Positions 1 through 9,831 of a stretch of 64,000 bases of DNA are shown in pieces (the first letter of the stretch is position 1; every line of letters starts with the position of its first letter). The notes beneath the pieces were generated by a model. That model had not been told where the DNA came from. It was given only the letters and a program-made list of their open reading frames with translations, and did no database searches. Source of the DNA: Pseudomonadales bacterium (GTDB lineage: Bacteria > Pseudomonadota > Gammaproteobacteria > Pseudomonadales > Azotimanducaceae); contig JADHNI010000004.1 in NCBI GenBank assembly GCA_016779585.1, positions 16,042 through 80,041 of the forward strand, in the 5' to 3' direction. Both the position numbers and the translations under genes were made by a program.

Positions 1-3
1 TAG

Positions 4-1044
<1,041 letters not shown>

Positions 1045-1115
1045 TCTTTAGCCCGTTATCAGACCGGACTCGCCCTATCGATTTGGTGTTTAACTTCTGA
1101 CGAGGAGGTAACCAA

Positions 1116-1997
1116 ATCAAATCCCTGTTCCTGGAAGAAACCACCATTGGCTACCAGATGGCTGGGCTTGCCGTGCTCTCTGTCATTCTGATGTTTGTTG
1201 ATCATGTGACTGACTGGCTCGATGAATCTCGAGCTGCCATGACGGTTGCCGTGACTCCGGTTGTTGTCATCGCCGATCTTCCAAACCGAAGTGCACGTGG
1301 TCTGACGGAGATGCTGGCTTCCCGCGAAGACCTGCGCCGCCGGATTACCGAGCTGGAAAGTGAGCTGACCCTGTTCAAGGTCAAGACGGAAAAGATGGCC
1401 GCTCTGACAGCTGAGAATAATCGTTTGCGTGATCTTCTGGGATCAGCGGCGAAACTTCAGGACAACGTACTGGTTGCGGAGTTGATTGGTGTGAACCCGG
1501 ACCCTGAAGTTCAGGAAGTTGTGATTGACAAGGGTGTCCTGGATGACGTTTTCATTGGGCAGCCAGTCCTGGATTCCCGTGGTCTCATGGGGCAGGTAGT
1601 TGACGTCAGTCGGTATACCAGCAGGGTCCTCCTGATCAGTGACCAGGAACATTCAGTACCCGTACAGGTGCTCAGGAGTAACCTTCGCCTGATCGCCCAG
1701 GGTACCGGTCTTGACCAGAAACTCGAGCTGCAGCATGTGAACTCCACGGCGGATATTCGTGTTGGTGATCAGCTTTTGTCTTCGGGATTGGGTAACCGAT
1801 TCCCTGTTGGCTATCCCGTGGGCGTCGTCGACCGGGTCAAACATGAGCCTGGGAAACCCTTTGCTGTAGTTACTGCGTCGCCGAGTGCCCAGCTGGATCG
1901 TTCCCGTCACGTGCTTTTGGTGTTTACGGAAAGCAGAACACCGGAAGAAGCTACAGCATTCACTTCTGGCAGGTCGGATGGAAAGAGTGGCAGATAA
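1116..1997 (+). CDS. mreC: Rod shape-determining protein MreC, probable ATC start
   Basis: Bitopic inner-membrane scaffold of the elongation complex: short cytoplasmic tail, one membrane helix, periplasmic coiled coil (about residues 70-110) and a beta-rich domain. The first ATG in frame (1158) falls at the edge of the membrane helix and would remove the conserved N-terminal tail. No ATG, GTG or TTG exists between the upstream in-frame stop (1098-1100) and 1158. A strong Shine-Dalgarno GAGGAGG (1102-1108) sits 7 nt before ATC at 1116. Starting there gives '(M)KSLFLEETTIGYQMAG', which resembles usual MreC N-termini such as 'MKPIF...'. The 3' end overlaps mreD by 20 nt. Gene identity is certain; the ATC start is inferred. 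Confidence 0.93.
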   Translation: MKSLFLEETTIGYQMAGLAVLSVILMFVDHVTDWLDESRAAMTVAVTPVVVIADLPNRSARGLTEMLASREDLRRRITELESELTLFKVKTEKMAALTAENNRLRDLLGSAAKLQDNVLVAELIGVNPDPEVQEVVIDKGVLDDVFIGQPVLDSRGLMGQVVDVSRYTSRVLLISDQEHSVPVQVLRSNLRLIAQGTGLDQKLELQHVNSTADIRVGDQLLSSGLGNRFPVGYPVGVVDRVKHEPGKPFAVVTASPSAQLDRSRHVLLVFTESRTPEEATAFTSGRSDGKSGR

Positions 1998-2487
1998 TCC
2001 TTTGGCTGGTATGACTGTGATAGTCGTGACAGTGATTGCAGGCATGGTGCTTGCGGTCTTACCCATGCCTGATTTTGTTCCTCCCGAGCTGGGGTTCCTC
2101 AGGCCGGACTGGGTCGCGATGGTGCTTGTGTACTGGCTTATCGCGTTGCCACACCGGGTCGGTATTCTCAGCGCCTGGGCAACCGGTCTCATCGTCGATG
2201 TCTTGCTTGGCAGTCTCCTCGGGCAGCATGCCCTGGCGTACGTGATAATCGCTTATATCGCCTTAAATCTTTACCAGCGGCTCCGGATGTTCACGGTCTG
2301 GCAGCAGGCGTTGGTGCTGTTTGCGCTGCTTGGTCTGAACCAGTTGATCAACTTCTGGATTGAAAATATCGCCGGAGACGCTGAGTGGCGCATGTGGTAT
2401 CTCATGCCGGCGCTCGCAGGTGCATTTCTCTGGCCCTGGGTATTCCTTCTCTTGCGTGTGCTCAGAAGAAGGCTGGCTGTGACATGA
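1978..2487 (+). CDS. mreD: Rod shape-determining protein MreD
   Basis: Small polytopic inner-membrane partner of MreC, 169 residues, with about five hydrophobic segments (for example 'MTVIVVTVIAGMVLAVLPM' near the N-terminus). The start 'MERVADNPLAG' at 1978 was chosen because longer reading upstream is only the mreC frame overlap. The family pattern 'RPDWVAMVLVYW' follows the first helix as in other gammaproteobacterial MreD proteins. The gene begins inside the mreC 3' end and ends in an ATGA overlap with maf, so translation is probably coupled through the block. Confidence 0.95.
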   Translation: MERVADNPLAGMTVIVVTVIAGMVLAVLPMPDFVPPELGFLRPDWVAMVLVYWLIALPHRVGILSAWATGLIVDVLLGSLLGQHALAYVIIAYIALNLYQRLRMFTVWQQALVLFALLGLNQLINFWIENIAGDAEWRMWYLMPALAGAFLWPWVFLLLRVLRRRLAVT

Positions 2488-3101
2488 GCAGGCCCCTGAT
2501 TCTCGCCAGCGGTTCGCCCCGTCGAAAGCAGTTGCTCTCGCAACTCGGTCTGACTTTTGACGTCAGGGTATCGGATATCGATGAGACGCCCTTCAACGCG
2601 GAATCACCGGTGGATTACGTGGAACGCCTTTCCCGGGAAAAAGCTGCCAGCATATCCAGCCAGGTAGATCGTGAAACCATTGTGCTGGCGGCGGATACCA
2701 CAGTTGTGCTGGAGGGGAACATCCTGGGAAAACCGGAATCCAAGGAACATGGTGTCAATATGTTGATGGCGCTGTCGGATACCTCGCACCTGGTACTGAC
2801 CGGCGTCAGTGTAACGGGTGGTAACAGGTTCTGTACCCTGACTGTTGAGACGGAGGTGAAGTTCAGGAAGCTGACCAGAAGAGAAGTGCTTTGGTATTGG
2901 GACACCGGCGAACCGCAGGACAAGGCTGGCAGTTATGGGCTGCAGGGTATCGGTGCAGCGTTTGTCGAGAGCCTTTCGGGCAGTTATAGCAATGTTATAG
3001 GGTTGCCCCTCAGTGAAACGATAGACCTGTTACGAGGCTTTGGTGTGGCCTGCCTCGGCCAGGAAGAATTTGAAGTAGATGTAAGGCAGTCGAATGGCTG
3101 A
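2484..3101 (+). CDS. maf: Maf family nucleoside triphosphate pyrophosphatase (YhdE type)
   Basis: House-cleaning enzyme; YhdE-type Maf proteins hydrolyse dTTP, UTP and modified pyrimidine triphosphates to monophosphates and pyrophosphate in the cytoplasm. Key features are the N-terminal signature 'ILASGSPRRKQLLSQLG', 'LAADTTVVLEGNILGKP' with the catalytic Asp, and 'GEPQDKAGSYGLQG'. These match YhdE more closely than the YceF branch. The start ATG 2484 overlaps the mreD stop (ATGA); an in-frame extension upstream is not family-like. It lies between mreD and rng, the usual place for yhdE. Confidence 0.95.
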   Translation: MSRPLILASGSPRRKQLLSQLGLTFDVRVSDIDETPFNAESPVDYVERLSREKAASISSQVDRETIVLAADTTVVLEGNILGKPESKEHGVNMLMALSDTSHLVLTGVSVTGGNRFCTLTVETEVKFRKLTRREVLWYWDTGEPQDKAGSYGLQGIGAAFVESLSGSYSNVIGLPLSETIDLLRGFGVACLGQEEFEVDVRQSNG

Positions 3102-4581
3102 AGAGATTTTTATTAATGTAGCGCGTAGCGAAACCCGCGTGGGAGTTGTAGAGCAGGGTCTTTTGCAGGAGGTTTTTATCGAGCGGGGTGATGCCCCCAG
3201 CACGGTTGGCAATATGTACAAGGGCAAGGTTGTGCGTATCTTACCCGGCATGCAGAGTGCGTTCCTGGATATCGGTCAGGAAAAAGCTGCATTTATGCAT
3301 GTCACTGACCTGATTGACGGGCACGATATGTTCGATAGTTCACCGAAAGAGGAGCACCCGGCTATCAGCGACCTGCTGCATGACGGCCAGGAGTTGATGG
3401 TGCAGGTGACCAAGGAGCCCATTGGCACCAAGGGTGCCCGGATTACCAGCAACATGTCGATGGCCGGTCGATATCTGGTTTACCTGCCTGGCAGCAGGCA
3501 TATCGGGATATCACAGAAGATAGAAGATGAGAAGGAGTGTGGTCGCCTGCGCGAGATTCTGGAGTCAATAGCGGAACCTGATGAAGGCTTTATTGTTCGC
3601 ACTGCAGCTGAGAATGCGAGCGAAGATGACATCATCAAGGACGCCGGATACCTGAGGACCAAGTGGCAGTCAGTAAAGGAATCAGCCTCCGAGGCGAGGA
3701 GTCCCTCTCTGGTTTATGAAGACCTGCCGCTGCCGCTCAGGGTAATGCGGGACATTATCAATAATGAAACCACCAGCATTCGTGTCGATGATCTCGAGAC
3801 TCACGGCATCATGCAGAGATTCCTGGCTGACTATATTCCGGAAAAGCTCAAGTGCCTGGATGCTGCGTCTCGTGGCGAGAATCTGTTCGACCTGCACCAG
3901 CTAGACGACCAGATTGAAGCGGCGCTTGATCGAAAGGTCCCTCTTAAATCTGGGGGATACCTGATCATTGACCAGACCGAAGCCATGACGACTGTTGACG
4001 TTAATACCGGTGCATTTGTCGGTCGCAAAGACCTTGAGGAAACAATTTACCGTACCAACCTTGAAGCCGCAGCTGCTATTCCGAGACAGCTTCGGCTGAG
4101 AAACATCGGCGGCATCGTCATCATCGACTTTATTGACATGATCAATGACGAACACAAGAGACAGGTGCTACGAATGCTGGAGAAGGGTCAGGCGTCTGAT
4201 CGGGTGAAGTGCAACATCACGCAGATTTCAGAGCTGGGTCTGGTGGAGATGACGCGAAAGCGATCCTACGGCAGCCTGCTGAAGATGATGTGTGAACCCT
4301 GTGAAGTTTGTGACGGTCGAGGTTTCATCAAATCCGCCGAGTCCGTTTGCCTCGAGATATTCAAGGAGATCCAGCGTATGGCCGACCAGGTGGTCGGCAA
4401 ACAATGCCTGATTATGGCTTCACAAGCGGTAGTTGATCGATTGATTGATGAACAGGCGGACAATGTTCGGGAACTTGCCCGTTTGCTGGAGACCTCCATT
4501 GCCTACCAGGTGGAACCGGGTTACACGCAGGAGCAATACGATATTGTGGTTTCGATCGCCGAACGGGCCCAGGCAAGATAA
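3094..4581 (+). CDS. rng: Ribonuclease G
   Basis: Endoribonuclease of the RNase E/G family that trims the 16S rRNA 5' end and cuts AU-rich single-stranded RNA. 495 residues, matching RNase G rather than the much longer RNase E. Visible parts are the S1-like domain (residues about 35-120, 'YKGKVVRILPGMQSAFLDIG'), the catalytic DNase I-like domain with Mg-binding aspartates ('MTTVDVNTGAFVG', 'IVIIDFIDM'), and the zinc link 'CEPCEVCDGRG'. The start overlaps maf by 8 nt and the stop codon abuts the GTG of yhdP. Confidence 0.97.
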   Translation: MAEEIFINVARSETRVGVVEQGLLQEVFIERGDAPSTVGNMYKGKVVRILPGMQSAFLDIGQEKAAFMHVTDLIDGHDMFDSSPKEEHPAISDLLHDGQELMVQVTKEPIGTKGARITSNMSMAGRYLVYLPGSRHIGISQKIEDEKECGRLREILESIAEPDEGFIVRTAAENASEDDIIKDAGYLRTKWQSVKESASEARSPSLVYEDLPLPLRVMRDIINNETTSIRVDDLETHGIMQRFLADYIPEKLKCLDAASRGENLFDLHQLDDQIEAALDRKVPLKSGGYLIIDQTEAMTTVDVNTGAFVGRKDLEETIYRTNLEAAAAIPRQLRLRNIGGIVIIDFIDMINDEHKRQVLRMLEKGQASDRVKCNITQISELGLVEMTRKRSYGSLLKMMCEPCEVCDGRGFIKSAESVCLEIFKEIQRMADQVVGKQCLIMASQAVVDRLIDEQADNVRELARLLETSIAYQVEPGYTQEQYDIVVSIAERAQAR

Positions 4582-7500
4582 GTGATTATTCGAATCACAC
4601 AGGGATTCTTAAAGAGTGCCTGGTGGTGTGTTCTGGTTTTCCTGGTGCTTGTTGCGCTCTACCTGTCTGTAGGACGTCTCGTTACGTTATCTGTTTCAAG
4701 CTACCAGGAACGTATTGAGCAGTTCCTTCGTGATAACGGCCTGCAGTATGTCCACATTGGTGAGTTGAGTGGCGGCTGGCGAGTGCACGATCCAAGCCTG
4801 GATATCGTCAACCTGGTTGTCCAGCCGGATGATGAACCAGCCATTGTTATTTCGCGCGTGACGCTGCGACTTGACTCGCTGCGCAGCCTCCTTAACCAGA
4901 GACCCATTATCAAAGAGATCGATATCTCAGGTTTGAGGCTCGCCGTGGAACGAGACGAACAGCGAGTGTGGATTCGCGGATTCGAAGCGGGAGAGGGTGA
5001 CTTCGATCTGGAGTACATTCTCGACTCCGTGCCGCATCTTGAGCAGCTCAGGCTGGATAACATCCACATCGATTTTGTCGGACCGAAACGGACATTGCAG
5101 CTGGTATCTGAACCGGGAAATCCCTGGCTGATCAATGCCCAGGAAGATATCAAACACCTGCAGTTGCCGTTGCTGCTGGAGTATCCGTTAGCTGATGGCA
5201 GCGTAGAGTCAAGTCGAGTCAGTATCGTCGGTTATTACGAGGGGGATTACCGGGATCCCTCATTTCATGCTGAACTTTTTCTTGATGTACCGCAGCTGGA
5301 AATCGAAGATTTCCTGCCCACCGTTTATCTTGGCGGGAAAGCGCTTGAGTCCGCGTTTCTGGAAAGCAAGATCTGGATGAAACTGGAACCGGAACTTGTC
5401 GATGTGGTTGGCGAGATACGTTTGCGAGACGTCAGGGTAGAGCAGGTGGCGGCAACCGCTATTGACCAACTGGAAGGTTCGTTTCGTTTTACAGGGCCTG
5501 AACTGACCCGTGGTGTGGCACGCATTCCCGAGCTGGCACTTAAGAACGCAGGCTACGAGTTCAGCCTCAGGAATATCGACCTGGCGCTTGATCTGTCCGG
5601 CTCGAAGCTGCTGGCGGGTAAGGTTGATTCAATTGATGTTGGCGAGGTCACGGAATTGTTGTCGTTTCTCGCTAGTCGCTCACTGGTACCCGAACGCCTG
5701 GGTAATGCCCTGTCCGCCGTCTCACCGGCTGGGGAATTGCAGGACATTGTGTTTTTCGCTGACCTGGAACGCAATCGACCCAAACTGGTTGGGCAGCTCC
5801 GCGACTTTTCCATGGACGCATTTCGGGGTGTGCCTGAGATCAATACTGTTCACGGCTTCATATCAGCGGAGCCGGATCGAGGATATCTCGATATTGATAA
5901 CGATGCTTTCAAGATGAATTTCACCAATCTGTTTACCGAAGCCTGGCAGTTTGATTCAGGCCGTGGAAGAGTTGCCTACCGTGTAGAAGACGGAAGTTTC
6001 AAGGTAACGAGCGGGTTAATCGAGTTGCTGTACGGGGATCTTTCTGCGTTTGGCAAGTTATCCCTGAATCTTCCCGGCAAACCTGAGGAGCAAACCTGGG
6101 GACTGACCATTGGCGTTCAGAATGCCCGGTTGCTGGATGCCTACCGTTATGTTCCGAACACCATTCCTGATGATCTTCTGGCATGGCTTAAGCGCGCTAT
6201 CATTGATGGCACGGGGCGTGAAAGCGGTATCACCATTCACGGCGCTCTGGCGAAGCGTGTCCCGGGTGCCTGGAAAACCCATGACCTGTTCTTCTCTGTA
6301 GAAGATACCGTCATGTCTTATGACCCGCTTTGGCCTGAGATCAGTGACCTTGCCGGTACCGTCCATGTAAACAGCTATTTTGTGCAGGGAGAAAACGTCA
6401 AAGGACGTGTTTACGACACCCAGGTGCCTTCTGCGAGTCTTTATGTGCCCATCAGTGCTGACAACAAGGCAGATACGATTCTGGTCAGTGCAAAAGCCGA
6501 AGGTCCTTTTGCTGACGGTATCCGGGCGTTGAATGAAACACCGCTATCTGACATCACCTCAGCCATGGCGAGTTCCTGGAGTGGTACGGGCGAGATAATC
6601 TCAGACCTGGAACTCAATGTACCGGTTGGAAATCGCGCCGGCGAAGATGTGGGTATCGACCTGCATGTCAGTCTTGAGGACAACGATCTCAATATGGCTG
6701 ACTATGATCTCTTTGTTAGTGGTCTGAGCGGTGAGATGACCTATCGCAATGAGGACGGATTACAGTCTGGTACATTCACTGGCACCGTTTTCAATGAACC
6801 GCTGGAGGGCACTATTCAAACCTCGGTGGATGGTGACAGCGGCGAGGTCGTTGTCACCATTGAAGGAGCGATTGCAGCATCGGATCTCTATGCGTGGTCA
6901 GATCAGCTCCTGCTTTCCCGTGCCGAAGGCACGCTCGCTTACCTGGCTGAGGTGCATGTGCCCTATGGAGGCGACCGCGATGAAATATACATCGAGGCCA
7001 CTTCAGATCTCGCCGGGATAGTGGTCGACCTGCCTGAGCCCCTGGCGAAGCCAGATCGGAATTCGAAACATGAGTTTCAGTATGTACAGACTTTTACCGA
7101 CTCCGGGTTTCGCATCGCGACAGAGCTGGACGATGACATCAGTGCGTCGTTGAAAATAGAGGACGGGCTGGTGGTCGGCGGTCGTATTCATTTTGGCGAA
7201 GAAACTTTTGGTGCGGTGACCTATGACGCCATAAGAATGACGGGGTACCTGCCATTTCTTTCCTTCGAAGACTGGATGACGACGACAGAAGAGCTCGCTG
7301 CGATGACAGATGTTTCCCTGGAAGACGAGATTTCTGAAAGGGTAGAGTCCGTCACGCTGAACATCGATGAACTCATGGTCTTCGATCTGCCACTGGAAGA
7401 AGTGGATATCGTCATGACCCGTGAAGACGCGTTATGGAAAGCGCACCTCAGAAACGCCATGCTGGACGGTGAAGTCAGGATCCTTGATGAAGAGACTGCC

Positions 7501-8589
7501 CCTCTTGAAATTCACCTGAATCGCCTGAGTTTTGAAGGAGAAGGTGAAACAGATGACCCTTTCGGCGATGTGAACCCGCTCGAGATCACAGATGTTAACT
7601 TCAGCACGCGCCAGTTGCTGTTGGATGGTGAAGATTATGGCCAGTGGTCGTTCCGGTTCCGGACAGACGAGGAGATGGCCAGATTTGAAGACCTGGAGGC
7701 CACTGCCCTTGGTGTTGAAGTTGTGGCAGGCTCAGAAGTCGAGTGGCGCTTTGGTGAAATCGGACATGAAAGCAGATTCCGGGGAGATTTCCAGATTGAT
7801 GATCTGGCAGAGGCACTACGGCGATTTGGTTTCGCATCAAGTATTGAAGGTGAAGGACTAAAAATCTCCTCGGACGTGGCCTGGCAGGGTTCCCCCGCGA
7901 TGGTTGACGTTAATGCTCTCAGTGGTACCGTCGAAATTCACGAGGGCAAGGGGCGCTTCGTCCAGGCAGAAGCCGGCGGTGCGCTCAAGCTTCTGGGTGT
8001 CTTTGACTTTGCATCGCTGGCGCGGCGCTTTCGACTGGATTTCTCTGATGTCGTTGAAAAAGGGTTTGAGTTCTCCGATATCAGTGGTGTTACCCGGTTT
8101 AATCAGGGAGAAGTTGATGTCAAAGAATCGATTGTAATTGATGGCAGCAGTGGCAGATTCAAGGTCGGTGGGAGTGTAGACCTGAACAGCGGTACCCTGG
8201 ATAACGATATGATCGTAACGTTACCCGTGGGTAACACCTTGCCCTGGTATGCGGCCTATAGTGCCATAGCAACAGGTCCGCTTGCCGGTGCGACGGTCAT
8301 GCTGGCGCAGAAAGTTTTCGAAAGCCAGATCGATCAGTTCAGCAGTGCGAAGTACAAGATCACCGGTACCATAGAACACCCTGAGATAGAGTTTGTTGCG
8401 ATTTTTGATGACAAGATTCGGGAAACCCAAACCGGTGAGCAGGCGATTGAGGAGACCGGTGCTGCTCCGGCACCCGAAGTAGAGCCTGGTGAACAAAGTT
8501 CGCGTTGCACTCCTGCAGCTGGTCAGCAGCCAGCGGATCGAAATCAATCTTCCTCGAGTCGCCGCCTTGTCGGAGCGAGCTGTTTCTGA
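4582..8589 (+). CDS. yhdP: YhdP, giant AsmA-like envelope phospholipid transport protein
   Basis: Very large (1335 residues) inner-membrane anchored periplasmic protein of the AsmA-like/TamB-like group. In E. coli, YhdP with TamB and YdbH moves phospholipids to the outer membrane. One N-terminal membrane helix (about residues 12-33) is followed by a long beta-rich repeat region with DUF3971/AsmA-like character. The C-terminal segment 'PLAGATVMLAQKVFESQ' is family-typical. The start is GTG at 4582, immediately after the rng TAA. The last about 34 residues (after 'PAPEVEPGE') are Ser/Gln/Arg-rich, not family-like, and are read in an alternate frame over the start of the next gene. Confidence 0.93.
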   Translation: MIIRITQGFLKSAWWCVLVFLVLVALYLSVGRLVTLSVSSYQERIEQFLRDNGLQYVHIGELSGGWRVHDPSLDIVNLVVQPDDEPAIVISRVTLRLDSLRSLLNQRPIIKEIDISGLRLAVERDEQRVWIRGFEAGEGDFDLEYILDSVPHLEQLRLDNIHIDFVGPKRTLQLVSEPGNPWLINAQEDIKHLQLPLLLEYPLADGSVESSRVSIVGYYEGDYRDPSFHAELFLDVPQLEIEDFLPTVYLGGKALESAFLESKIWMKLEPELVDVVGEIRLRDVRVEQVAATAIDQLEGSFRFTGPELTRGVARIPELALKNAGYEFSLRNIDLALDLSGSKLLAGKVDSIDVGEVTELLSFLASRSLVPERLGNALSAVSPAGELQDIVFFADLERNRPKLVGQLRDFSMDAFRGVPEINTVHGFISAEPDRGYLDIDNDAFKMNFTNLFTEAWQFDSGRGRVAYRVEDGSFKVTSGLIELLYGDLSAFGKLSLNLPGKPEEQTWGLTIGVQNARLLDAYRYVPNTIPDDLLAWLKRAIIDGTGRESGITIHGALAKRVPGAWKTHDLFFSVEDTVMSYDPLWPEISDLAGTVHVNSYFVQGENVKGRVYDTQVPSASLYVPISADNKADTILVSAKAEGPFADGIRALNETPLSDITSAMASSWSGTGEIISDLELNVPVGNRAGEDVGIDLHVSLEDNDLNMADYDLFVSGLSGEMTYRNEDGLQSGTFTGTVFNEPLEGTIQTSVDGDSGEVVVTIEGAIAASDLYAWSDQLLLSRAEGTLAYLAEVHVPYGGDRDEIYIEATSDLAGIVVDLPEPLAKPDRNSKHEFQYVQTFTDSGFRIATELDDDISASLKIEDGLVVGGRIHFGEETFGAVTYDAIRMTGYLPFLSFEDWMTTTEELAAMTDVSLEDEISERVESVTLNIDELMVFDLPLEEVDIVMTREDALWKAHLRNAMLDGEVRILDEETAPLEIHLNRLSFEGEGETDDPFGDVNPLEITDVNFSTRQLLLDGEDYGQWSFRFRTDEEMARFEDLEATALGVEVVAGSEVEWRFGEIGHESRFRGDFQIDDLAEALRRFGFASSIEGEGLKISSDVAWQGSPAMVDVNALSGTVEIHEGKGRFVQAEAGGALKLLGVFDFASLARRFRLDFSDVVEKGFEFSDISGVTRFNQGEVDVKESIVIDGSSGRFKVGGSVDLNSGTLDNDMIVTLPVGNTLPWYAAYSAIATGPLAGATVMLAQKVFESQIDQFSSAKYKITGTIEHPEIEFVAIFDDKIRETQTGEQAIEETGAAPAPEVEPGEQSSRCTPAAGQQPADRNQSSSSRRLVGASCF

Positions 8590-9334
8590 AGGTGCTGAGG
8601 CTCTATTCCTGCCGGAGAATTTCGCTGCGCTGGCACATCCCAATCCAAGGGAAATCGGTGAGCAGGAATGTAACAGTAACGGCCCGATTCGCACTTTCCT
8701 GTCGGAGCTCGCTCGATCCAGCCAGTGCTGGGTCTTTGCCGGAACCTGTCCGGTTGCCGAGACGCCTGATGGACATATAGTTACAGGTAATCGTGTTCGT
8801 GCCGCATCGCTGGTGCTGAACCCTTCTGGCCAGGAAGTTGCGCGCTATGACAAGATCCACATGTTTGACGTCGATGTCGAAGATAATCATAGACGTTACC
8901 GAGAATCGGATATGTTCGAGCCCGGGAATGAACCGGTGACCGTGGATACACCATTCGGTCGCGTTGGCCTTTCGGTCTGCTACGACCTTCGATTCCCTGA
9001 GCTTTATCGAGAGCTGTTTCTTCGGCACGCAGATTTCATTTCCGTACCTTCGGCATTTACAGTTACCACAGGTGAGGCTCACTTCCGGCTCCTGATGCGG
9101 GCGCGTGCCGTTGAGAACTGTTGCTACACAATTGCTGCCTGCCAGGGCGGGATTCATGACTCGGGGCGCCAGACCTATGGGCATACCATGGTGTGTGACC
9201 CCTGGGGCGAAGTGGTTGGAGAGCTCGGCGAGGGTGAAGAACTGTTGATTATCGACATCGATACCGCTTTGCAGGCCCGGTTGCGCGAAGAAATGCCATT
9301 CAGGCAGCAGCTCAGGCTATTGCCCTCGGATTAG
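8489..9334 (+). CDS. Nitrilase-superfamily amidase, Nit1/YbeM type
   Basis: Carbon-nitrogen hydrolase of about 281 residues. The catalytic triad is visible: Glu in 'LPENFAAL' (about residue 43), Lys in 'YDKIHMFDV', and Cys in 'SVCYDLRFPELYR'. The last two strings are characteristic of the Nit1/YbeM branch, whose known members hydrolyse deaminated glutathione; that substrate is inferred from family membership. The start is GTG at 8489, lying 101 nt inside the yhdP frame. It ends tail-to-tail with darP, sharing 4 nt. In Pseudomonas a homologue sits between yhdP and tldD; here tldD is absent. Confidence 0.88.
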   Translation: MNKVRVALLQLVSSQRIEINLPRVAALSERAVSEGAEALFLPENFAALAHPNPREIGEQECNSNGPIRTFLSELARSSQCWVFAGTCPVAETPDGHIVTGNRVRAASLVLNPSGQEVARYDKIHMFDVDVEDNHRRYRESDMFEPGNEPVTVDTPFGRVGLSVCYDLRFPELYRELFLRHADFISVPSAFTVTTGEAHFRLLMRARAVENCCYTIAACQGGIHDSGRQTYGHTMVCDPWGEVVGELGEGEELLIIDIDTALQARLREEMPFRQQLRLLPSD

Positions 9335-9831
9335 TCAGTTTCGGCCTGGTTTTTCAGGAATTGGAACAGTTTTCTGAACTGGGCTTTTCGATCCGGATTT
9401 GTCAGAGTTTCCTGCTGCGCCTGGCGGATATGATGACGCAGCTGCTGTCTGTCTGTTTGCGGGTACAGCGAGAGAAACTCGTTCATGGCGTCCGGGTCAC
9501 CATCTATCAGCCGTTCTCGCCATGTTTCCAGCTGATGAAATTTCTGTACGTGAACTGCACTGCTGGCATCCATTTCATCCACTACCGCCTGTATAGGTGT
9601 GACATCGATCCTGGACAACAACTTTGCCGCATATTGCAGCTGACGTTTTCGGGCGTTGCCCTTGGTGATTTTCTTGGCTGACAGTATTGCCTCTTTGATG
9701 CCGGGGTCATCTATAGCATCCAGCTGTTCTGCGGATAATTCTGACAGCTTTTGCGCCAGGTCTTTGAGTGCCTGCATATCACGTTTACGTTGTGACTTGC
9801 TGGGACCTTCAATTTCTTCTTCTGCGGTCAT
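9331..9831 (-). CDS. darP: DarP (YjgA), ribosome maturation factor
   Basis: DUF615 protein of 166 residues that binds late 50S precursors and helps peptidyl transferase centre maturation. The charged N-terminus carries the family signature 'GPSKSQRKRDMQALKDL', followed by 'LVELS'-like and 'AKLLSRIDV' helices and a basic C-terminal helix 'RKAQFRKLFQFLK'. Its start overlaps the mgtE stop by 4 nt, so it is likely the last gene of the leftward block. In Pseudomonas the gene lies between tldD and pmbA, neither of which is present here. Confidence 0.93.
   Translation of the reverse strand: MTAEEEIEGPSKSQRKRDMQALKDLAQKLSELSAEQLDAIDDPGIKEAILSAKKITKGNARKRQLQYAAKLLSRIDVTPIQAVVDEMDASSAVHVQKFHQLETWRERLIDGDPDAMNEFLSLYPQTDRQQLRHHIRQAQQETLTNPDRKAQFRKLFQFLKNQAETD

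Noticed and set aside
8603..9184. 193-residue minus-strand ORF over the nitrilase gene
   Set aside because: Overlaps conserved catalytic codons of the nitrilase; no family resemblance.
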